Positions 1 to 6,897 of a stretch of 9,004 nt of DNA are shown here, in pieces (position 1 is the stretch's first letter; every line of letters starts with the position of its first letter). Below the pieces are notes generated by a model. That model did no database searches, was not told where the DNA came from, and was given only the letters and a program-made list of their open reading frames with translations. The DNA lies in NCBI GenBank assembly GCA_030740295.1, contig JASLXP010000201.1, positions 1 to 9,004 of the forward strand, written 5' to 3'. The position numbers and the translations under genes are program-made. The stretch is from Planctomycetota bacterium. GTDB lineage: Bacteria; Planctomycetota; PUPC01; JACPCR01.

Positions 1-3000
1 GTCGTAGGTGACCTTGTGCTCCTTGCTCTCGAACGGCAGGTCGATGACCGACAGCACGAACATCATTTCAGTAAAGTTTCCCGTGACCTGCGGGAAGTGC
101 GTCGACAGGAAACCGGTCTCGCCATCAAAGGCCGCGTAGTCATTCCAGAATCCGTTCACCCTGACCAGGTCCGCGTTCTGCTGCTGAATGGTGCGTTTGT
201 AATAGTTGTTTTCCGCCCACTCGCTGGTCTTTTCGAGCTTGCGATAGAATTGCCGGGTGTGCTGGCGGGCCTCGCGCTCCTCGCTGTAGAAACCTTCGGC
301 GAGTTCCTCTGCTTCGATTGCATCATCCATTGCATCCGCTTTTGCCTCCCCCTTTCCTCCTGCACGTGGCTTCTTTGACCTCAATGGGGCTGCCTTGGCC
401 ACGGCCTTGGCAGCCATTTCTCTGGCCCGATTCTGATTCTTCGGCAATCCCAAGGCCGACGAAGCCTGAGGCGCTTCCATCGGAGGAAGGGCCTCTCCCG
501 GCTTGGGAGCGCGGCGCAGCTTCTCGCTTTGGCCGGCCTTGGCGAAGCCATACCGGTCGCCCGTGTCGAGAGCGCTGCCCTTGATGGCCGTCTTGAAGAG
601 CTGATTAAAGCGTTCGATGTTCGGCGGAATCATGTCGAACTTTTCCTTGACGTGACGGGCCAGCGACGCGTGGCGTTTGCGGATGCTCTGTCCGAGCAGG
701 ATGCGTTCGACCATGTTGAGCTGGGCAAACTTCCACGATTCGAGGTAGGCATCGAGATTCTCTTCGAGCAGCCAGCGGTCGAGGAAAGTCTTGTCCTTCT
801 TGTTTTTCAGAAACGGCTGAATGGCCTTTTTGAAAAACTCAGGGTCTTTACTGTAAATGAAAAAGTTCAGTTCGTGGCAGGCATACTTTGAATACTTCTC
901 CTGCTTCTCTTCCTGCTTGAGGTTCGGCCAGGAATTGATGAACGCGAACTCCTGAAGTGTGCTGTTGCCGCTCAATGTGCTCAGCAGAGCGTAGACCCGG
1001 GGCAGGCTGTCGTAAACTTCAAACTTGGAGGTGGTGATGTCTTTGAGGATGAACTTTTCGCCGGCCTTGAAAAGTGAGACCTTTTTCTGTTCGGTGAATG
1101 GTTTCTCCGGGCTGAGGCCACGGGTCAGACGAAGGTCAGCGAACTTTTGCGCGTCCTGTTTGAGCGAAAGCTCACGAAACACCGTGGTCTCCGGATCGAC
1201 CGCATAAATGCGCAGATGCTGGCGGTCGCCGAGGTCTTTGCGTGCGATGGTGACCACACCTTTTTCCGGGCGCAGGTTGGTTAGGAGGAGGCCTGGCTCA
1301 CCGACGAAGTCAAGATTGGTAAAGCTTCCTGCGCTGCCTGCATTGCTCTTGCCCTTGCCTCTGCCAGGATCGCCGAAATGCTGCAGATTCCGGCGGCGCT
1401 GGTCTGTGAGCTTCTTCCACTTCTCCCCGCCCTTGGCAAGTTGCTCACCCGTGTCGGTCGTGCGGACGCTCCACGGATTCAGCAGCAGCTCGGGCCTCGG
1501 CAGCATGTTGCCGGGGAACTTCTTCGCATATTTGCGCTCGATGATGTAGCGATACTCGTCGCCGATCTTACGGCCGGAGACATATTGCGAAGTGGCTTTC
1601 AGGATATTCCCGTACCGGGCCACGGGCGGACGCACCCGTGAAAATGCCTGGTAGGCGCCGTATTCCGGCACAAAGCGGGTGGCGCTCACGTGCAGCCGGG
1701 TGAACTTGGAATCATTGGCGAGGCTGACACGTATGACGTCGTCGCGGGCTTCGACTCCGGTAATCTGAAGCGGCTTGCGATCCTGCAGTTCGAGCGCCCG
1801 GACACGTGAGAGCAGCCACTCGTCTTCTTCCGTGCCTTCGGCGACCCGCACCGGGATACGCTGGTTTGCATTCTTAATGTAGAGGTCGTAATCGCCGGAA
1901 GGCAGCCCACCGATCTGAAGGAAGCCGTCCCTGATGCCGAGCTTCGAGCGCCACTGGCTGTGCCAGGTATTGCCGCGCTTCTGCAGCAACGAGAATTCAT
2001 CCTCCACCTTTGCATCCATGCTTCCCATGTATGGGACAAGGATTGGTGCATCGGCCTTGGAATGAATCGAGCTCGGCCAGGTGCGTCTGGCCCTCGCCGG
2101 ATGAACAGTCTTGGTCGTGCCCTGTCCGCCGCGAGCCTTAACCTGTTGAATGTTGGAAAGGGGGCCCAGGAGGACCGTGCCGCTTGCGTCCGTCTGCAGC
2201 ACCGCGTTCACCTGATTCTTGAAGTGCCGAGGTTTGAGCGTGAGGTAGACCGGCTGGTTAGGGCGCGGCTCGCCGGATTTGCCGAGCACGCGGACGTGAT
2301 AATTGCCGTCGATAAGCGTGAAGTGCAAGTCTTCGATCTTGTCCGTGCCGTCAATCTGGTTGAGCGAATACTGGGACTGGACCGCCTTGTCTTCTTTGCG
2401 ATTGTTGCTGAGGTTTTTGACCTTCGCCTTGAGTGTAAACGCGATGCTGGTCAACTCGTCCGGCACCTGGAATTCGTACACGGATTCGCGGTCTTCGAAG
2501 AGCCTGAAATTGGAGACCTCTTTCTGGGTGCTGACGCCCTGCCGGTCTGCGGAGGAGATGACGAGCTTCACCTCCTCGAGAATGGAAAGGGAAACGGGGC
2601 GGCCGTTGACATAGAGTGCCGGGCGGACGACAACCTTGGCCTTCTTGTGCTTCACGAGAGATTCGCGGTCGACATGGATGCCGGCGACGAGCTCATACTG
2701 CTCGGCCTGGTGAAGGAACGAATCGAGAATGGAAAAACGATCGGACGCCTTCGTCTTGGGGCCGCCTGCGCTGAGGATGATGGTCTGCCTCCCCGGACGA
2801 TTAGTGAACGGCACATTGATGGCGCCGTCTTTATCGGCCCGGTATTCGTGCCCGGTGAGCCAGATACTGGCCTCCTTGAGGAGTTTGTTGTCTTCGTCGA
2901 GCACTTTGAATCGGTGGCCTGCGCTGGTGGTCGTCTCCGTGTAATTGAGGCGGCCCTTGCGAATGAGCGAGCGGGAGCTCTTGCCGTTGCCGATGAACTC

Positions 3001-4542
3001 AACCACGTACACGCCGCGCTTCCTGAGCGACGGAAAATCAAAAGTGCGGGACACGCGACGCAGCGCGATCTCGTCGTATTCGTGCACCTTCTCCTCATTG
3101 GCCACCAGGCCGTCGAGGTCGATGTTCGTGCCGAGCTCGCGGCCGCGGTCACGGTAGTAATTGTAGGTGTTGATCTCGTAGACCTTGACGATAAGGGATT
3201 TCACATTCTTGATGTAGAGCCCCAGAGAGACCTTTTCATCGGGCCGGAAGAGCTTCTTGTTGGTGGGCAGAAACTCGATGTCGACCCGCTCTTTGAGTGC
3301 CTTGTACCGGGCGGGTGAGAGCATCGAATACCACTGCTCCATGTCGCCGACGCCATTGAGAATCTTGGCCGTGGCGAAGACCTCCTTGAGATAATCCGCT
3401 TTGAAATACTCCGCGACTTCGGTCGTGTCCGCGGCATCGGCAAGGAAGTGATCGAGGTAGCGGCGCACAAGCGGCTCTTCGTTGCGAATCGGCGGCAGCC
3501 TCGTGACAGACTGGTAATTCGCATGGAGGTTGACGCGGTTGTAACGATTTTCCTTGCGGTTGAGATACTCGGGTCTGATGTAGTGAACGGGGCGCGGCAG
3601 CTTGAGGTATTCGATGAAGCGCTGCTTATCCTGGCGGCCGAGGGTTTCGTCAAAGGCGAGGCGCTGGTAAAGGATGTTGGCCTTGAGCGAATTCTGCGAA
3701 GGCGGCAGTTTGCTCACGAAGTTCCAGAGCCGCATCAGGTGCGCGCCGCGAGTTTCGGGATCGTAATGCCAGTCTTCGTCTGGCCCGGGCTGCAGCTTGC
3801 TCATGACCGCGTTGACGTAGTTGCCGTTCTTCATGAGCGCAGGCTGGCGCCGGCCGAGCTCCTGGAGCTGGCTCAGCAGCATGTTGCGATGGATGCCGTG
3901 CGAACCGAATCCGCGACTGTGCCGATACTTGAGGTCGGCATCGACAAGGTCGACGAGATTGGGGTAGTCGGGGCGCTTCAGCCGGCGCAGGAGATCCCGG
4001 CGCTGGTCGGGCGAGAGATTGGCAGTGACAAGGAAATCGAGCGCGCTGTCCTCGAACCCGTGGAGGTTGTTTCGGTAGCGCCGGAAGGCATCGTCGGTGA
4101 GCCGCTTTCGGCTGATGAGATTCTGATCGAGGACAGACGGTTTCTTCGCCACGGACTGCCCGCGCATCACCTTCTTCTGATGATCGAATCGAAGGTTGAG
4201 TCGCTGCTTGATGAACGCCAGCGCCTTCTTCGGATCTTTATCGTATTGGAGCAATGCCTGCCGATTGCGGATCTCCTCCACGCGTCCCGTGTATCGATAA
4301 CGCTTGATCCACTGCGCCAGCAGATTCTCCACCTCACCAAATTTCTGCTGATGCTGCAGGTGGAGGCAGTGGTAGTAGTAGTAATCCTCAGTGCCGGGGA
4401 TGAGCTGCTTAAGGGGCTCGGAACGATCGCGGGCGAGCGCAAACTTTTCGATAAACCCGATGTCGTTGGCAGTGAGACTGACAGAAGGAAGGAGAAACAG
4501 AACGGCGGCCGCGCATCGCGCTGTGAGCGTCTTGCGTTTCAT
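1..4542 (-). CDS. Very large exported protein with helical and macroglobulin/Ig-like beta regions, 3' end missing
   Basis: The frame is open without a stop for 1,514 codons from the ATG at 4542 to base 1, so the C-terminus lies outside the window. Residues 1-25 form a signal peptide (basic KRK, hydrophobic AAAVLFLLPSVSL, probable cleavage after LTA25). Residues about 30-415 look alpha-helical and TPR-like, with YYYYH at 54-58. From about 420 a series of beta-sandwich-like segments begins (FLPTNKKLFRPDEKVSLGLY, then GVYVVEFIGNGKSSR, later GLPSGDYDLYI), reminiscent of the MG domains of alpha-2-macroglobulins and of carboxypeptidase-regulatory-like folds. A helical domain starts near 1176 and contains YACHELNFF around Cys1222. 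A Lys/Ala/Glu-rich linker covers about 1340-1415, followed by a helical, charged segment (YRKLEKTSEWAENNYY). No macroglobulin thioester motif (CGEQ) or enzyme signature is visible. From memory, similar proteins occur in planctomycetes as hypothetical or macroglobulin-like; this is unverified. It probably acts in the periplasm or at the cell surface. The function is unknown; the coding call is firm. Confidence 0.92.
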   Translation of the reverse strand, partial: MKRKTLTARCAAAVLFLLPSVSLTANDIGFIEKFALARDRSEPLKQLIPGTEDYYYYHCLHLQHQQKFGEVENLLAQWIKRYRYTGRVEEIRNRQALLQYDKDPKKALAFIKQRLNLRFDHQKKVMRGQSVAKKPSVLDQNLISRKRLTDDAFRRYRNNLHGFEDSALDFLVTANLSPDQRRDLLRRLKRPDYPNLVDLVDADLKYRHSRGFGSHGIHRNMLLSQLQELGRRQPALMKNGNYVNAVMSKLQPGPDEDWHYDPETRGAHLMRLWNFVSKLPPSQNSLKANILYQRLAFDETLGRQDKQRFIEYLKLPRPVHYIRPEYLNRKENRYNRVNLHANYQSVTRLPPIRNEEPLVRRYLDHFLADAADTTEVAEYFKADYLKEVFATAKILNGVGDMEQWYSMLSPARYKALKERVDIEFLPTNKKLFRPDEKVSLGLYIKNVKSLIVKVYEINTYNYYRDRGRELGTNIDLDGLVANEEKVHEYDEIALRRVSRTFDFPSLRKRGVYVVEFIGNGKSSRSLIRKGRLNYTETTTSAGHRFKVLDEDNKLLKEASIWLTGHEYRADKDGAINVPFTNRPGRQTIILSAGGPKTKASDRFSILDSFLHQAEQYELVAGIHVDRESLVKHKKAKVVVRPALYVNGRPVSLSILEEVKLVISSADRQGVSTQKEVSNFRLFEDRESVYEFQVPDELTSIAFTLKAKVKNLSNNRKEDKAVQSQYSLNQIDGTDKIEDLHFTLIDGNYHVRVLGKSGEPRPNQPVYLTLKPRHFKNQVNAVLQTDASGTVLLGPLSNIQQVKARGGQGTTKTVHPARARRTWPSSIHSKADAPILVPYMGSMDAKVEDEFSLLQKRGNTWHSQWRSKLGIRDGFLQIGGLPSGDYDLYIKNANQRIPVRVAEGTEEDEWLLSRVRALELQDRKPLQITGVEARDDVIRVSLANDSKFTRLHVSATRFVPEYGAYQAFSRVRPPVARYGNILKATSQYVSGRKIGDEYRYIIERKYAKKFPGNMLPRPELLLNPWSVRTTDTGEQLAKGGEKWKKLTDQRRRNLQHFGDPGRGKGKSNAGSAGSFTNLDFVGEPGLLLTNLRPEKGVVTIARKDLGDRQHLRIYAVDPETTVFRELSLKQDAQKFADLRLTRGLSPEKPFTEQKKVSLFKAGEKFILKDITTSKFEVYDSLPRVYALLSTLSGNSTLQEFAFINSWPNLKQEEKQEKYSKYACHELNFFIYSKDPEFFKKAIQPFLKNKKDKTFLDRWLLEENLDAYLESWKFAQLNMVERILLGQSIRKRHASLARHVKEKFDMIPPNIERFNQLFKTAIKGSALDTGDRYGFAKAGQSEKLRRAPKPGEALPPMEAPQASSALGLPKNQNRAREMAAKAVAKAAPLRSKKPRAGGKGEAKADAMDDAIEAEELAEGFYSEEREARQHTRQFYRKLEKTSEWAENNYYKRTIQQQNADLVRVNGFWNDYAAFDGETGFLSTHFPQVTGNFTEMMFVLSVIDLPFESKEHKVTYD

Positions 4543-4546
4543 GTTG

Positions 4547-4551
4547 TCCTC
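4547..4551 (-). promoter_or_regulatory. Shine-Dalgarno-like GAGGA of the giant exported protein
   Basis: Read on the minus strand the sequence is CGAGGACAACATG, with GAGGA four bases before the ATG at 4542. The spacing is slightly short, but together with the signal peptide that follows directly it supports this start codon. Confidence 0.55.
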
Positions 4552-4601
4552 GAATGGTGGTTTGGAGATTCAGTTTGGCTGTCGCGCAGTTACTCCCATA
4601 C

Positions 4602-4629
4602 CACATACAGCACAGGGAGGCTATTTCAA
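4602..4629 (-). promoter_or_regulatory. Possible sigma-70-like promoter before the giant exported protein
   Basis: On the minus strand TTGAAA (4629-4624) is followed after 16 bases by TATGTG (4607-4602). The -35 box is close to consensus, but the -10 box matches TATAAT at only three positions. It sits inside the 157-base gap between the NIPSNAP gene and the giant gene, about 60 bases before the start codon, where a separate promoter would be expected. Promoter rules in this bacterial group are poorly defined, so this is only a candidate. Confidence 0.2.
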
Positions 4630-4699
4630 AGACGTAGTGAAGGGCAGAAGGTTACAGGTTATGTGTCGAAGTATTGCTCTTTTGGCTGTGGCGGTATCT

Positions 4700-6874
4700 T
4701 CAGTCGTAACCGAGGGCGGTGGCGAAATCGACTTTGAAGATCCAGGCCCGGTCTGAGCATTCTCTGAAGTTGCTGTCGAAGCCGCCGATGTAGATCACGT
4801 TCTTTTCCTCGGGGAACGGAGAGAGGCAGAAGGTGCGTGGTGTGACGAGCAGGGGTTTGCCGGGCGCCCAGATTCCATTGACAGCCCCACTGTAATAGCT
4901 CGAGTCGTGTCGCCGGATTCCATAGAGGGCTCCGCCGTAGTAACCATGCCATGTCAGAGATTTGTCTTTGATATTCACCGTCTGTTGGTATCCAAACAGG
5001 TGCACCATCCTTTCTGTGCGAGGGTCTGTCAGCGGATGGAAGTTGTTATAGGCACCCAGGCTGCCGGCAGATGTGGCGCCGCCATGCAGCTTCTGTCTGT
5101 TAAAGAGATCTCTCAACGTTGTTTCCTTGACCGGTTTGTGCTCCGGTCCGTCCAGGCGCGTGATCTGGCCCGCGCTTCTGCCCCGCGGCAGCCAAATAAA
5201 GATGAGAGAATCACCCCGGCCGTTCGGGTTCTTCACCGTACTCAATCCCCGGATTCCGCCGACGTCGGTATTGACCCTTCCACTAACCGTGTAGACTTCT
5301 GACCAGTTTGGCTTGGGGCCATTGTTGCGCCCGAAAACCTGGCCGCCGACGGCGAAGTAGAGTCTGCCATTGGCGACGGTCAGGCCAAGCGGTCTGGTCT
5401 TGAAGGTGCTGCCGTCCTGAGGGTGTTCCGGCTTCTGCTCCCACTCGATCTGCCTGGTCTCAGCGTTGAACACACCGGCAAGGATGCCAGGGTCCCCAAC
5501 CAGAAGAAATATCTTGTCGATTCCGGTGATCGGATCGCGATAAACTTCCACGTCGCGGGGAGTACGGCGAAACTTGCGCTTCTTTCCGTTCTTGTCTGTT
5601 TCGAATCGTGACCCATCCATCAGCAGTTTGTGCTGCCACTTTCCGGTGGCGTCATCGCGCAGAAACACAGAAACGGCCTGGTCGAGATTCTTATTGGTGT
5701 TGAAAGCCCAGGACGCCGCGAACAGGAAGTTCTCGTTGATCTGGTTCCCGTGTTTATCGGTGGTGAAGGTGACCGACTTCAGGATATTGCCCTTGATGTG
5801 CAGGAGATTCCCTTTTGTGTATTTCAGGGCTGACTTGGTTGTTTCCAGATCCACCTGCCATTTCGCATCCGGGTGATCGAGCCGAAGAACCTGTGAGGAC
5901 TGGTGGCCGCACATCTTGTCCCCCCAGTAGCCGTTGAACGCGAAGAGTTTTCCTTTGTGGGATACGATGTGGACAACTTCGGAACCGCCCGCGCGGGTGC
6001 CATTCTTATCGATATAAGGCGGCTTGTAGGATTGCTTCCAGTCCTCCGTTTTCGCCGCGGCAGTTTCCGATCCCTTCCGGTCGTCGCCCGCGATGATGGG
6101 TGAGTAGTCGGTCGCTTTCATGTAGGTCGATTGGGGAGGAGCGGCCAGAAATCTGCCGTCTTTCTGCGACTCTCTGGCGACTTTTCTCCATCCGGGATCC
6201 GCGCTGAATGCTTTCCATGACACGTCCGCCACCTTGGCGCTGCGGTGACGGAGGATATAGATCAGCGTGTTCTGCGACTCCGGTGATCTGTTCGGATGCC
6301 AATACCCAACGGATTCCATGCCGTGCTTCTTGAAGAAAGCCACTGTGTGAAGCTTGAAGCGGGCATCCAGATTGGCCAGCCTGCCGGGCTTGGTCTGATA
6401 AATGCGCAACTCGAAGACGGTGTCGGCATTTTTCTCACCCGTTATGAACTGCGGAGAGAATTCCGTCGCGTTCATGAAAATCGATTCGGGCTTCCCGACG
6501 AGCAGGGGCCCGCTCTTTTGCGAATCCTTCGCGGCCTTCTTCCACCCGGGATCATTGTTAAACCACTTCCAGGATGCGCCCGCGGCTTCCATCGTCTGGT
6601 GTCGGAGAATATAGATGAGTGTGTTTTTCGATTTCGGCTTCGCCGTCGGTATCCAAAAGCCCAGGGGCTCCATTCCGTGCCTGGTAAAGTAGCGAACGGT
6701 GTGATCACGAAAACGTCTGTTCAAGGCGTCCAGCATGCCCTCGTTGGCCGTATAGATGCGAAGCTCATAAACGGTGGCAGACGCGGATGAGGCGAGGACA
6801 AGGCTCGCGGCCAGGAACATTGCACAAGAGAAGCGTCCGCTCATGAATCGATAGTCATTTGTATCAGTGTTCAT
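4700..6874 (-). CDS. Exported tandem NIPSNAP protein with C-terminal beta-propeller-like region
   Basis: The product has 724 residues from the ATG at 6874. A signal peptide ends in LASSASA (cleavage near residue 33). Two NIPSNAP domains follow at about 34-143 and 152-261, each opening with TV(Y/F)ELRIY and sharing HGME, NTLIYILRH and DPGW. NIPSNAP domains are ferredoxin-like alpha/beta-barrel modules; their biochemical role in bacteria is not established. Residues about 262-724 form a beta-rich region with recurring Gly-Asp and aromatic strands (VVHIVSHKGKLFAFNGYWGD, RLYFAVGGQVFGR, NVIYIGGFDSNFR), resembling a WD40/PQQ/Kelch-style propeller; blade count cannot be fixed by eye. I see no catalytic signature. 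The gene begins 23 bases after the sulfatase stop, which suggests co-transcription. The start is uncertain: an in-frame ATG at 6844 gives a more typical signal peptide (MSGRFSCAMFL), and one at 6925 would overlap the sulfatase end. None of them has a strong ribosome binding site; a weak GAGA lies 12 bases before 6874. Confidence 0.9.
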   Translation of the reverse strand: MNTDTNDYRFMSGRFSCAMFLAASLVLASSASATVYELRIYTANEGMLDALNRRFRDHTVRYFTRHGMEPLGFWIPTAKPKSKNTLIYILRHQTMEAAGASWKWFNNDPGWKKAAKDSQKSGPLLVGKPESIFMNATEFSPQFITGEKNADTVFELRIYQTKPGRLANLDARFKLHTVAFFKKHGMESVGYWHPNRSPESQNTLIYILRHRSAKVADVSWKAFSADPGWRKVARESQKDGRFLAAPPQSTYMKATDYSPIIAGDDRKGSETAAAKTEDWKQSYKPPYIDKNGTRAGGSEVVHIVSHKGKLFAFNGYWGDKMCGHQSSQVLRLDHPDAKWQVDLETTKSALKYTKGNLLHIKGNILKSVTFTTDKHGNQINENFLFAASWAFNTNKNLDQAVSVFLRDDATGKWQHKLLMDGSRFETDKNGKKRKFRRTPRDVEVYRDPITGIDKIFLLVGDPGILAGVFNAETRQIEWEQKPEHPQDGSTFKTRPLGLTVANGRLYFAVGGQVFGRNNGPKPNWSEVYTVSGRVNTDVGGIRGLSTVKNPNGRGDSLIFIWLPRGRSAGQITRLDGPEHKPVKETTLRDLFNRQKLHGGATSAGSLGAYNNFHPLTDPRTERMVHLFGYQQTVNIKDKSLTWHGYYGGALYGIRRHDSSYYSGAVNGIWAPGKPLLVTPRTFCLSPFPEEKNVIYIGGFDSNFRECSDRAWIFKVDFATALGYD
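6092..6775 (-). repeat. Tandem duplication of the NIPSNAP domain
   Basis: Two coding repeats of 110 codons (6775-6446 and 6421-6092) are offset by exactly 354 bases and separated by eight codons. By hand alignment they match without any gap and about half of the residues are identical, including TV-ELRIY, HGME, NTLIYILRH, DPGW and SQK. Remnant DNA similarity is visible, for example around 6607-6625 and 6253-6271. This is an old intragenic duplication, not an active mobile repeat. Confidence 0.85.
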
Positions 6875-6897
6875 CACACGGCCAGGTCTCAATCTGT

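Noticed and set aside
1960..3318. Plus-strand open frame of 452 codons inside the giant gene region
   Set aside because: It lies exactly antisense in codon register to the minus-strand frame that runs unbroken from 4542 to 1. The minus-strand product has a signal peptide, mixed natural composition and repeated beta motifs; the plus-strand frame is explained by high-GC codon use lacking antisense stops.
4574..4689. Nine-base direct repeat TTTGGCTGT at 4574-4582 and 4681-4689 in and beside the intergenic gap
   Set aside because: It is short, occurs only twice and has no symmetry or associated element; expected by chance at this scale.
4543..4699. Search for a rho-independent terminator between the NIPSNAP gene and the giant gene
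   Set aside because: No GC-rich hairpin followed by a T run could be found on the minus strand, so no terminator is called.
3448..4737. Plus-strand open frame of 429 codons
   Set aside because: It is in the same antisense register as the giant gene, covers its signal peptide and start, and runs on into the intergenic gap. It shows no recognisable motif.
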